From Nemopilema nomurai (taxonomy: Eukaryota > Cnidaria > Scyphozoa > Rhizostomeae > Rhizostomatidae), in NCBI GenBank assembly GCA_003864495.1, contig ML133383.1, positions 7,734,880 through 7,798,879 on the forward strand: a stretch of DNA of 64,000 bases, in the 5' to 3' direction. Position numbers and translations under genes: made by a program. Each line of letters opens with the position of its first letter. Positions within the stretch are counted from its first letter, which is position 1. Shown here one piece after another: positions 22,401-35,052 of the stretch. Under the pieces are notes generated by a model. It was given only the letters and a program-made list of their open reading frames with translations. It made no database searches and had not been told where the DNA came from.

Positions 22401-25400
22401 CTTTTATAACTTGGTATAACCTTTGCAAAGTGCAACCTCTTTGTTATACTACCTCCAAGGTAAAACCTTAGTTGCACTCTTTTGCAGACGGCAGCAAGGA
22501 ACAGGAAGATGGCGGACCATTCGCTTATTACATCTTTGAGATGATCCTCAAGTTCTGCGCTGGAAGTGCGCCCCATTATCCGATCAAGAAGCTTCTTCTC
22601 CTGTTGTGGAAAGTTATACTTGTAAGGGTGTTATGATTAAACTTAGTGATCTGCAAATAATATTATATCATGTTGTATGGCAATATATTATCTTGAATTT
22701 GTTTAGCTTGTTTTACATTGCTTAATTGTATTATTCTAAATAAATAGTAGTTTGCTACACATTATATTCTTTACGTGCTGTATAATGCTAAGTGATTTTA
22801 CTTCATCAACTTTTCATTTCATGGCATAGTATTTGATTACGTTTCAGTTCACGCTCGGCGGATTCGATGACCTCCTCGAGCAAAAGAAGCAAAATCGAGT
22901 TCAAGCAGGACTATCTCCAGGTTTTGAGGAGCAAAGTTTTGAGAATTTTGGTCACTCGCCAGAGTACTATTTGAGAGCATCATCTCCCCAAAGAGAAAAA
23001 GAGGAAAGGAAAAGAAAGAGTGAAGTGCCTGTCACAATAGAAAGGGATGAAGATGTCGAAATAGAGTCAATTCCTGAAGATGATGCAAAAAGTTTTGTAA
23101 GAAATGAGCTATTGCTTAGGCCCAAAGTAAGGTAAGTTCCCTACTGATACTGTCGTGTTTGTATTTGCGTTTTTCTGGGAAGAACACGCCGGAAAACCCC
23201 TAAAGGAGGGTATTTCAAGATCACTCAGACAGATAGGCATTACCTTCCAAAGGATTTCAATTGAAAAGGCGTACAAAAATCATTTCCAAACGCAAGAAGC
23301 TTAAAAATTAAGTTTTACCTCATTAACGAGTGTTCCAGGCCTCATTCTTGTTGTCCAGCCTCGTTTTGGTTGTCAAGCCTCATTTTTTGACAATGTTTAG
23401 TCTCAGAATCTCAGAGTGAAACTTTTTTGCAACCCAATCTGGCTAGCTTGTAGTTTAGTCTGGATACAAGTGCGCTCATGGGTGTTTGCATCAACAGTGC
23501 ACATTTGATTTCCATTTGCCAACAATTGGCAGAAGAATTAAATGTGTTTCTTTTTGAACATTTAGAATTTTTATTGAAGTTCTACACTGATTATAGCTAT
23601 TTGCTTACAGACAGAAGGATGTGCAGATGTTTCTTCAGACATGCCGAGCGAAATTCGTTGGCTTTCAGCTCCCAAAGTCAGTATTGTATCATATCGTATT
23701 TTACTTTTTTAGAACTATGAGTCTTCGTTTTTGGTTGTATATACGTGTTGTTGAGTTTTAACCAATAGAAAAGAAGGCTCATTTGATTGGCTTCTTCTGG
23801 CCCAATCAGCATCCTCTCTCACCTCACGTGTTGGGCCTGTCCTGATATGAAACAGAGGTCCATATGTCCATTCATTACGAACTCTCTGTTCTTCACGACA
23901 GTGTTTGCAAGAGATTATTTTCATTTTAGTTCGCTTATATCGACTCATTCTCTTTTAGTGATTTAACATCAACAGCTGGCCTACCTCGTCCGATTTTGGA
24001 AGGTCTTAAAGTTTTGAAAAGTGTATGTTACTTTTTGATTGCAGAAGGGTTTTCACTTGTCATGTTGAAAAAATTAGAAATTAGGAAGGTCCGACTTCTA
24101 GTTCAAGCCTACTCCCGTAGCAAGAAACCCTTTTAGAAAAAGCCTGCAGTGAAATGAGTTTCCTCAAGTTTGTTTTTTTACAATGCAGAATTCGTCCACA
24201 TCCCTTCGCGTTACTTTGCAAGTGCCTACGCTTCGCTCTGTACCCGAGAACAATTTGCTACTCTTGTTCTCCCCCATTACATATCAGCTCCTATCACTTT
24301 ATGGCATATTTCACTGGAACATTGAATTGTGTGATATTTCCCCTAAATGATACTGTGTGAGACATTTTAATCTACCTTGTTATAGCACGAATATGTGTCA
24401 TTATCGGAGATTCACATTAAAAGAGAAGAGGATACGACGAATCGCCCTTTCAGTAAGGTAGGTCTTTTCAATTTGAGAGCTATGTCCACGGATAAAGACG
24501 CGAGTTTGATATACACATGCTCATAGCGAAAAAAGAAATTTTTTAGAGCCTGATGCTCACTAGAAACTAAGGATTAGCCTACTTAGAAAGTATTCATGAA
24601 TAGGTATTGGAAAAAATAAGACTTTGAAATAACGAAAGTAAAAATGAACCATATGAGCAAAAGGAAAGCGGTGGGAGGAAATTATTGTCTACTTTCAGAC
24701 TTGTTTGTACAAAGGCAAGTGGCAATAAATGAACAGCAAGGTGTTGTCATGAGAGAGCAGAACGTGATGAAAATGCAGGAAAAGTTGTGTCTAACACCTG
24801 ACCACAGCTTCAAGCACAGAGCTTATAAGGCTGCATCCTAGTATTGGTGTTGGTGATGCATCTAAACACGTAGACAAGTTGCGGTTGTTTGTGAAATGCG
24901 AATTATTAGGGGAGAGGCAATTATCAGGCGTCCAACACAACTCTCAGATTGCAAGCCCAGCATTTTATTTGATCGAAATCTTGAAAATTGAGTTTTCATC
25001 AATGCCTTCGCATTTTTCACTTTTTTGTTGATTTTGTCTCTTTATTCTCTCTTAGGGTAAGACGGAGCTTCCCCAGACGAGAGCCGAATTGCTCTACAAA
25101 GCATTGTTACCCGTCTTGCCTCAGTATATGGTAAAAGTCTAGCAAATCTGATGAAAATGTTACTTGAGAACTTGAGAAAATGCTTTTTGGCTCCTACGAA
25201 GTCACATCGTTTTGAAAGAAACGACAATACATGATTTTATATGTTTGTCCATGAAACGAAACTTGTTACATGCTGAAGCCTCACCCTCCGGGACCCTATT
25301 TTCCTTTTCTGTTATTATTCTAGCCATTTTAGGTCAGTTTGTTATCCGATTTTTCTGTGCACAGGCCTACTCTTGAGGTCGCTTTTGTGGTTTCTTTAAT

Positions 25401-28400
25401 ATTGATTCATACCAAAACAATTAGAGCTTTAACAAATTTGATTGTTTTGTCGTGATATAATGCTATTTCTCTCAGCGAGCTGGGAGCGAGAAATATTACG
25501 AGCCATTATGAAAAATTTTGCCGCTCGATTCCAAGCAATGTAAAAGTTTCTCAGTAATTTTTGACATCAAAAAACATTGATTGAGATGAAAATGGTATTA
25601 GGTGTAGATTGTTTATTAGAAATGAAAAGCGGTATTTAGAATGATATGTAGAGATATTTTGCGTCCTATAGTAGAGAATAGATTGACTTCTATTCCTTAG
25701 GCATAATAATTTTTTAGTAGAAATTCAAATATTTGGCTGATAGATACTGATGTACTTTTTCTATGATTTAACCATGATGCAAACATTTACTGGCATCTAC
25801 CACAATGGAACCTTTTTTATACTTTGTCAGTATATTAGAAGTATGGCTACATACGATGATTTCGATTCATTTACAGATAACATTGTTGAAGATTCTGCTT
25901 GCTTCAGCTCCGACGGCGAAAGCAAAAACAGATTCTATTAATATACTGACTGATGTTTTGCCACCAGAAATGCCGTAGGTTTCATTGAAATTTTGAATTT
26001 TTCATTCATTTTAAAAGGCATTGAGTCATGGTAAATAGCGGTTGTCCTCGGGCTGTTGTCTGTTTTCATGTGATAAATCGGCTTTCATGTGATCAGACAT
26101 CAACTGCGAGGTTAAAACATCATGTGTGCAGTTTGCTTGACAGCCAATCAGATTAACGGAGCTATCATAATGACGCAGCAATCTTTGCAATTTGGGTATA
26201 CGCTTTCCATTTATCATGACTCAATGCCTTTAAGTTTTAACTACAGTTGATGTCGATTAAGGAACACAGTTTTCATACCAAAACCGAAAAAGACTCCGAG
26301 GGCGCATGCAAACTGTCTGATCACTTACTGATCGGACAAATTGTTTCATTTTTGAATTTTTTTATGACTTTCGATTTTTTATTGACTTGCGCTGAATACT
26401 GTATGCTTTTTAGAGCTACTGTGCTGAAGACAATGCAATTGAGCATTGACGTCAATAGACATAAGGTATGTTTATTTTCGCTAATTAAGCTTTGATTCAC
26501 AACGACAACATCCCAGCTTATTTATATAGCCTGCTTTTGAGAAGAGTTCCTGTTAAGACCTAGCCAGGCAGTAAGGCATCAAGGATTGAGGCTAAGAAGA
26601 GAGATTTTATGATCAGCCCGTTTCTGTACGTGCTAACTGTTCCTTAACGTTCCTTTTTTCTGTATCAAATTGCACTCTACAACAGCTGAAGACTAAAATA
26701 GATTGATGCTTTAGTGTCAATCATCTCCCCGCCTTATGACCCACCATCAACCAATCCATCTCCCTTGCACGGAAGAGATCTTACTTTGCATCAGATTCTC
26801 GAACCTGCTCTTATTTGTTAGAATGAGACAATATTTACGTTAGATTCTTCCTATAACGCCTGTTCCGAATGCCATGAAGTAAAACGTTATATTTATGCAA
26901 ATGTTTCATTATAAAGCAACAACGGATGGACGTGATCGCAACTGTTTCGAATTTCTCGAAAATTGAAGCGTTTTTTCTTGGTTTTAGGAAATTCTGGTGA
27001 AATCAATATCCGCATTGATACTCCTGTTTCTGAAACATTTCAAAGTGAACCACATTTATCAGGTTAATAGAAACCTACTATTTCGTTATTTCCTTTACTT
27101 GCTATTTCCTCAACTCTGGCTATGACACGCCCATATAGCAAATGCACGTGACCATCCTATAAGTAGGAATAAGTCTGTACAGTCTGATATAATATGATTA
27201 AGAAAAGGAAGGAAGATTCTTTGACTATAGGGTGAGTAGGGAGGAGGTCTGCCTCGCAGCAAGCTACCTATCGATTTCTACCGGCATTTGGGGTATGGTC
27301 GGAATAGTGTTCTAAGCGTGGTGTTTTCATAAGCATTTCTAATCAGGCAGTGGTCTGCTCAGCATAAAGTGCAATGGTCACTCAACAGACCTGTAACATA
27401 TAGCATCTAACCTAGCTTATAGCACATCAACAGGTATAAGAATTAGTAGATGTGATATAATACGTTTATATCAAATTATATGTTGCTATATCCTATCTGT
27501 AACCATATTTGATAAATTGTGATTTATGTATACTACATTTGTTTTTGTCATTGATATCTCTTGAAAGGCGCTATTTAACTTGTTTTTTTGCAGTTTGAAT
27601 TCGTCAGCCAGCATCTAGTGTTTGCAAACTGTATCCCGTTGGTTTTAAAGTTCTTCAATCAGAACACTTCAGCATATGTTTCAGCCAAGAATAGGTACGT
27701 CGAATTCAATTCGATTGCAACCCAGTTCACATGTACCCTTTTATATTTTGTGCTCCGATTTGTCCCCTTTAAGAAATATTGCTTCCACTTCATCAACTTC
27801 AGTATTTCAATGCAGGTGCAATGTAGTATTTGCCAGTGTTGTGAAAGATTCTCTCCATAGAATTCAGGTGTTTTTTGTCCGTTTAGCGTTCCTGTTCTTG
27901 ATTTTCCTGCGTGCGTTCTCTACGAATATGAAGAAGTAACAGCTGAAAATCTTGTGAGTGCTTCTATTTTCGTCAATAGCTTTGAGGTGTTAGCCGTGTT
28001 TCTATTCATCGTATAATCCATAATTACTAGTTTTTGTGCCGACCGTTAATAAGATCTTGTTTGAAAATGTTTTGCTCGAACCAGATTAACATTTTCAGGC
28101 TTGAATTGTCTTTTGATGCTCCAAGGCTGGACGTCTTTGTTTTAAAGTATCAGAGTTTGAAATATTGTTGTGCCAAAAAGTCAATCATTGAAGAAATGGC
28201 TTTAATGTTGTATGATTTTTGCAAGCTGAAAAATATGCCAAAAACCCTGGCATCTTCATAGAAAGAAAGAAAATATCACTTGCAGGTTTGCGAAGATCTG
28301 GAAAATTTATCAATATGTTTAAAGCTTATAATTTCATCCATTGATTTAAATTTCATCTTTAACCAGCTTTTGGTATTGAAAATACTTTAAAGCTTATCCT

Positions 28401-31257
28401 ATGCGTTTCATTGCCACGCCGTTCAAGTATGTGGCTTCCGAACTTTTCAACTTTGCTTCTTTGCGACCACAATAATTCTACTGCAACAATTGGGAGTAAA
28501 GCTATTCGCAAGAAAATTAGTTTTTTTCGAATCGATGACAGCCTTGCTTTGTGGTGAGATCGAGAAGATTTTACTGTTCTCTGATCAAAGTGTCGATCGT
28601 TTTTTGCCAAACGTTGACTTGGCACCTACCGGGTGCGGTATGAAGATATCAACCTTGCATTGATTGTTTGATTCCAACGCGCCACCGCAGAAGAGCATCC
28701 TTTCTGTAGCCTCTTTGAATTGCTGGTTCTTTTACGTCGGCATCCTTTTCAATTAATTTATCGTTTTGAACAGGAATCAGGTAATGGACATGAATTTTGT
28801 TGGAGAAATTTGTTTTCCTGTATCAATCTGTTGAGAATTCTACAAAAGCTGACCAAATGGAAGCACTCCAGAACAATGGTACGAAGTTTAACTTCATCCT
28901 GACAACAACTCGAATAAGCGAAAAATGCTTCTAAAAAGCCTGCAGGATATTCATTATCTTCGATTATTTCTCTTTTTGTCCCTACGCATTTTCTCTCGCG
29001 CGTTGTGTTTTGGTTTTTCGTTATTAAGCATGTTTGTCTTTTACAGATGCTAGTTGTTTTCAAGTCAGCTCCAATTCTCAAGAGAGCCTTGAAAATTAAC
29101 GAGGAAAACCTGCAATTATACGTTTTGAAGGTAAACCCTACCATTTAGTCTGGCCATTTTTAGCTACTTGGTGGATAGTATACGAAGTTATTTGTGATTT
29201 TTACTGCAACGAACTTGTTTGTAAGATTTAGAGTAATACGTTAGTCTTATTGAAAGGTGTTTAGTCTTGTTAAGCAGAAAAGATGTCACAAGTTGTTGTG
29301 GATAAACGTGAAATAGTCTTGATATTGCTCTACTTACGAGAAATCCTGTGCATTGTTTTTCTTGAAGCGTAGTTTACACGAGCAAGTTTTCTATGACAAT
29401 TTTTCATATGGCAAATAAAAGCTGGCATGTCATATGAAAAATTGTCATATGAGCTCAAATTGACCTCATCTACACGAGCAAAAAAAAATTGTCAATTAAA
29501 AATTGTCATAGAAAACTTGCTCGTGTAAACTACGCTTGACTTATGGAAGTATTGTTGCGCCCTGTCTGCAAAGGCAGCCCTGAAATCTAAACCAAGGCTT
29601 TGGTATTTACAGTTGCTGAAGACTCAGATTAAGTATCTCGGGCGCAACTGGAGGAAAAGCAACATGAAAATAATGTCGATGATTTATCATAAGATCAGGC
29701 ACCGCCTGAACGATGACTGGGCCTTTGGGAATGGTAAGCCTCCTATTCAGCCAGTTCATTTTGATATCGGGGCTAATCGCCAAATTGTCAATAGCAGTAT
29801 TGGGATCGTAGCATTAATTCCCCGAAAAGCAATATGGAGTGTTCTATATTACATTTCAGTAGACATTTCGATATTGCACTAAGCATCATAATGTACAATG
29901 CAACAAAAGCCATTAGGCGTGACAGCTTTTTTACTCTAACATACTGTGAAGCTAGACACAGTTATTACCAGTTGTCTTTTCTACTAAACTGTTTGCTTTA
30001 AACTTTATAAACCGCTCGTCCTTAGATTATCTTTGATTCAAGGATATCTCTCCGATTAAGTTGAAGATCTTGCTATTCATATCTGTTTCAAACACAGGGG
30101 CTTTCCTGAGAATTGCACCCTCTCTTTGATTGGTGTACAAAATTCGTAATGCAGCTCCTATTACGTCCAGGGCCAAAATATTTTGATTTAAACTACAAAT
30201 GCTCTACCAAACTAGTGGCATGCCAATAAGATGTCAATATATTAACAGAGAGGGGATTAATTTGATGAGGGGGCCATGTTTCGTTCCTCGCCCCTTGTAA
30301 ATTAATATCAAGCAAGGTATTGCAGTACCTCTTTTTATCTAAAAAGTAGTTTGCCATAGCGTCTTGAAGATATTTGATGCTTGTGTGACAGTGACTTGGC
30401 TAAAGACGAGCCAAACCAATTAAGTTTGAGTTTCAACAAGGTCTCGTTGCTTTAAGATCACGACGGCTCGAGGCTTTATTTTGAATTCATTTCACAGTAG
30501 CAAGAAAAAATGGAACTAGTTTTTGCATACTTAAAGTGCTTTTTCGTCCAACACTCCTCAGAGTATGCAAACGTCGGAAAATAACCAAAAGCTGACAGAA
30601 TAAATAGCCAGATGCGGATCGAAAACACTAGCGGATGATAAGAAGAGCGCATGATTGGTTATAATTGACCAATCAGCGTTACTTAACACCTAACTTTAGG
30701 AGAGCCCAAGGGAAAAGACGAAATTTTTCTGTCTACAAAGAATGGGACTTTACATTTAAATGTAGACAGACTCCGAAACACCTAGGTGAAAAGACGACCT
30801 AGCTTGCCCAATTATACGAAAATTGTCGTCACTGTATGTTTTGGCGCAATCTGGATTCTCTAAAAGATATTGCCCTATAGCCGAACCAAAAAAGGTGTTG
30901 CCCTATAGCCGAAAAGTATGCTAACACTAGTTCCGCTTTTCTTGCTGTTGTGAAGTTTTGTTCCGCACAGCATTTGTTTTGAATTGTTCATTTCCAGATC
31001 TTGATGCTCGACCTTGGGATTTTCAAACCGAGGAGTGCGCGCTGCGCCAGAACGTTGACCTCTTCAATTACCACCACTACGATGCCGGTGGGTCGCACTA
31101 CCCCTCCGACTTTCAACCAGTCGACAACGATTTGCACAGCTGCCTCAGCCAGGCTGTTACTCTAACCAAAACATTCAAGAAAGACTACGAGAAATGGCTT
31201 GATAGAGAACTGTTCAAGAGCAGCGTAGATTGGGAGGAGCTGCTGCAGAAAAGCTAG
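16470..31257 (+). CDS. STRIP1: STRIP1/2 (FAM40) striatin-interacting protein, 23 exons, 774 aa
   Basis: STRIP is a core scaffold of the STRIPAK complex (striatin-PP2A, MOB4, GCKIII kinases) controlling Hippo signalling, cytoskeleton and trafficking. Exons: 16470-16565, 17608-17677, 18415-18489, 18903-19034, 20129-20172, 20672-20748, 20844-20912, 21362-21465, 22488-22621, 22848-23131, 23611-23676, 23959-24022, 24386-24457, 25056-25130, 25877-25974, 26414-26465, 26988-27062, 27594-27694, 27887-27953, 28774-28878, 29047-29130, 29613-29733, 30998-31257. All phases agree (2325 nt). Landmarks: [31 protein letters not shown], then [61 protein letters not shown] and [16 protein letters not shown]. 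These cover the N1221 region and DUF3402. Human STRIP1 has 837 residues; the shorter length reflects a shorter N-terminus and linker. An upstream in-frame ATG exists at 16395, but ATG 16470 (G at -3 and +4) gives the family-like start MADSQ. STRIP1 and STRIP2 split in vertebrates, so the symbol is nominal. Confidence 0.96.
21577..21999. mobile_element. Inverted-repeat MITE in STRIP intron 8, TA flanks
   Basis: The left arm from 21577 (tagttacgaaatcccaccc) and the complement of the right arm ending at 21999 match over about 40 bases with two differences; both continue through ttccaaccaggtcac. If the element proper starts at gttacg, TA flanks both ends (21577-21578 and 21998-21999), as for Tc1/mariner insertions. 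The core carries no open frame of note. Arm identity of about 95 percent suggests a fairly young copy. Confidence 0.75.
29366..29536. mobile_element. Young MITE with perfect 39-bp terminal inverted repeats in STRIP intron 21
   Basis: The 39 bases from 29366 (agcgtagtttacacgagcaa onwards, ending gacaattttt) are repeated exactly in inverse orientation ending at 29536. The element is 171 bp. TGA lies directly outside both ends (29363-29365 and 29537-29539), compatible with a 3-bp target duplication. Inner palindromes (tcatatg and caattttt units) fill the core, so the whole element can fold into a long hairpin. There is no coding capacity. Confidence 0.8.
30491..30954. mobile_element. Older inverted-repeat element in STRIP intron 22
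   Basis: The left arm from 30491 (ttcacagtagcaagaaaa) and the complement of the right arm ending at 30954 (ttcacaacagcaagaaaa) match at about 35 of 42 positions, through ggaactagt and gcatactt. The 464-bp interior contains a short direct repeat, ttgccctatagccgaa, twice at about 30868-30912. No target duplication is obvious. It ends 43 bp before the last STRIP exon. Confidence 0.6.
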
Positions 31258-31323
31258 ATTGTTTTTAGTGTACAGATGATTACTCACGCTACCTGAAAGT
31301 AAATAGATAAATAAGTAGAACTA

Positions 31324-31329
31324 AATAAA
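31324..31329 (+). terminator. Polyadenylation signal of STRIP
   Basis: AATAAA lies 67 bases after the STRIP stop codon, within an ATAAATA-rich segment (31300-31335), and is followed by a T/G-containing stretch from 31335. It is the first canonical hexamer after the stop. Confidence 0.6.
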
Positions 31330-33220
31330 TAGGACTTTTATTAGTTTGAGTTCCCGTCTTCAGTATGGCAGGTTTTATTACTGTAAACGCCTCGACCTTA
31401 TCCTAGCGCTACGACAAAGTTGCTGTTATCAAAGGGAGAGGTTTTGTGTTGTAGACCCAACTAGAGTACCTTCTAATGTTGATCTTCAATGGATAATTAG
31501 TGTGCATGAAGATCGATGAATAATAGCGCAAATTGTTGTAAGCAAGGTCTTGTTTATACAAACTAATTCACACTTTTTAAAAAAAATAATATCTATAAGA
31601 TTATTGAGGCTCAAAATTGCTAAAATTTAAGAATAATTTAAGAATAATGCCAGACTCAGTCTTTATCAAGACAAGAATTTCCCCTTAATCAGAGTTTTCT
31701 CCCAAAGCTAAACAACTTCCACTATGACCGTATTAGGATCGTATTTGTATCGCGAGATATTGCATTTTTATATCAAAATTGTTCTGTTTGTTCTTGTTGA
31801 AATTATGAAGCAACCCCTCAAGAGCGACTTAATATTTTTCTTTGATCTTAAGACGAATTTACACCTTGCGTTGGACAAGAATAATTTCAGAATAATCATA
31901 GGCTCAAAGTTAAAAATTGTTACGAATAGTAAGACTCAGCAAGAAATTAGGTGTTCTTATTAAAGAGATTGTGTATCCTTGTGTATTGACGAGCCCTGCT
32001 GCATTTGCTCCACTTCGCTTCACCACAATTCACTTCAGTATGCCGCCGAAGGTCGGTCCTTTCCCACGTTTTGCGATGACGTTTAGTTTCATGTTTACCC
32101 TCTATCATGTTTCTCTCAACTATGCGTGTTTAAATCTAGCCCGGCAGCAAACAAAGTTCTGTACAGCCCAATCTAGCCCATGCCCAAAGAGAACTTCTTA
32201 TCCAACTAGTTTGACGTTTGCTCAATGGCTGGAGCAAACATCTGAACATGTGTAAACATCTTTACAAAATGTGAGGGGACATTTGAACATGTCTAAACAT
32301 CTTTACAGAACTTAATTGGCAGAGACTCGACTCACTGATGAAAGCTTCAAACATGTTATTTTATAATTACCGAGTCTTATGTGCATGTGAATGTGTCTGC
32401 AAGGATTCACCCATCGTTTCTCAAAAATCAACATTGAAATTTCGCGTTTGAGTTCGAGGAACTTAGCCCTTAACTGACTGGACCCATTTTCATTATAAAC
32501 AAGATTAAGATCGATGTCAACTAATTTGAGGTTGCTTTAGCTATTCCACATCTTTCCTGTATTCTTGAGTTCATTAGCCTTTCAGCAGTTTCAAGTCCCA
32601 TCTTTCGTCGAATATTTTTAAATAAATAAACAAAAAGCTTCGTTTTGTTCTCGGGAAAACGCTATACCACTTTTTGCTTCGTGTGCATGATACCAACAGT
32701 GAGGTTTATTCGAAACACAAATTATTGCAGTTCCCATTCTTTTATCATACCCATCGTTAATCAAGTCAAACATAAAACATTACACACACGGCTCTGTAGG
32801 TATTCACTCTAAGAGCTATTTCCCATCCAATTAACTTTGCATTTTGTATTGTCACGAGCTTAATTCTTTAGCTGCACAGATGTTGACAAGCTGTCTGGCC
32901 ACAAAGCATATGGCTTCTTACCAAAGCTCTTGTTTTGATCCAGGTTTGGCTCCCGTGCAACTCGTTGCTCTGCTTTTCAGTGACTAATCAGATGTCCGTA
33001 ATTCTTTTGGTCATCTCTTGCAATTCCTTTACAAACAATGTACAGCAGTCTTTCCCCTGCTTGCTTTGTTTTGCTCCATTCTATGAAGAGAGAAGATCTC
33101 TTCTCGCCAGCATGCTACAAGACTCCGTGTTGCAATAACCTCTGCCCTTGATCGTTTTAAACACACATTTAATCCGTATTCATCTAGTTGTTGTGGCTAA
33201 ATCGCTCTTTGTTTTGAAGC

Positions 33221-33270
33221 TATATATATTGATATATACATATATATATGTATGTAAGCATGTATATAAT
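33221..33270. repeat. TA-rich microsatellite
   Basis: An interrupted (ta)n tract of tatatatat units runs through 33221-33250, passing into tatgtaagcatgtata. It is simple sequence in the intergenic region after STRIP. Confidence 0.8.
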
Positions 33271-35037
33271 GAACATATTTCTCGCAATTAGCTCACTTAT
33301 CATGACAAGATGGCGAGTTTCATTTCGGACAATCGGGACGGTTCTCTTGCTTTGTCTAAATTAATTCTTTTTCAACTCATCAATGATTCCGAATACACCA
33401 AACATAAACAAGTATATTGCGAGCATATCAAGGAGGACTTCAATCGTGTCCTCTTAACATTTAAGCTGGCATTCTGAGGACAGCCAACGTCTTGATGATG
33501 TAAGCTCTCCCCCGAAAGGTGAGGCGTAGTTTGCGTGATGCAGTTTACGATACAACTGCTAGGTCTTAGTCAAATCGCCTCTTCGTTTCCCAGGTCAGTT
33601 TTGCTACACAATGAAATCCTATTAGGCTAACTGTACACACTGCCTCGGAACTTTGCCACATACAACGTTGTATTACCTTGCTATCGGTTTTGTTCCGTAA
33701 GGTCAAATCTTTGATTTAAAATTACACTGGTGACTTAAGTATCTGTCGTGTGGAATTCATTACTGAAATCCGAACAGATGATAAAACCTGTGCACGCTCT
33801 CGCTATTTCAACTCGCGCCATCTTGCCAAAAAGCGTCAAGATGGGACCAGCCTTGGCCCTCTTTAGAATAAGGCTCACCTAATATTCCCAGCTTGATTCC
33901 ATACCTGCATTTCATACCAAAAAAGCGCACCTTCAATAAACTTCTCCACCAAGGGACCTTTTCAAGTATGTGGAATGTGCCGGCAAACAATGAAAGCTAT
34001 ATGATGTTTATGCATCGTACGCGCTACAAAATGGCTTAGTCCAACATTTGTCAACGCCGACACAACGTTTCGAGGGAAACTTCCACCAACAAGAACAAAA
34101 GAGGTAGTAGATAATTTATTTCGAAAGCAGATTGGTTTCTTGGTGTATATTGATAAAATAGGGCAACATTGCAAATGGTTCCTTTCATCTTTATTTAAGA
34201 ACTTAGATTCGTTAAACAGGCAGCGTCGCACCAAAGAAAGAGATGCCTAGGTAATCCTACGCATATCCATGGAACCTCAGCTTTTTTTGCCTTAAAAGTG
34301 AACTAACAACTATGCCAATGTTTTAGAACTGTATCTACCACATGTCGTATCAGTTAACTGAATGCCTGTGCTTTCTCCATTTTCATGGGTAATTTTGCCA
34401 CAAAACCATAACTTGCGTACATAGACAAGACCTTTTCATAAGCTAGGACTATCTTCCTACTGTTATGATTAAAATTGGCCTCAAACTCGCAGCTTCTTTG
34501 ACGTGACAGCTTATTTAATATAAGCTTAGGCACAATCGATCGTAGTCTGTTACGGGTGAATTCGCAACTGGCATTACCAATATGCTTCCACTGAGTTTTT
34601 CCAAGAGAGGCGAAAGTGACTTTAAATTTCTAACGCACAATAAACCCGATTCCCGATACGACATATCTTTTCATCACCCTAGTAAAAAGTAACCGTTATT
34701 TGGCGAATAGTAGTACAGAGCCCACGCTCTCTACTTTTTAGCGAAGTAAAAATCTTGCTTCAACTTGAAACATCCAACATTATGACTGTATTTCGCACCT
34801 GCATTTAATGAAACCATTACACTGCGCGTTGTTGTATTGCGCAATAATCAGGCTTCACAGTGGTTGAAGAGGAGATGCGAATATACATCTATGTATTTTA
34901 AATATAATTTTCAATAGACACCTTATCACGCAAATAAATAAATTATCTCATTATTTCCGAATCTTTTACCTTAAAATGTGCTGATTTTACTGGCCCTTTG
35001 GGTGATAGTAAACCCAGCTGCTTCTCAAATACAACCA

Positions 35038-35052
35038 CCCCCCCCCCCCCCC
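35038..35052. repeat. C15 homopolymer
   Basis: There are fifteen uninterrupted C residues on the plus strand, followed by tcctcc. It is unusual in this AT-rich DNA and liable to length error in sequencing. Confidence 0.85.
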
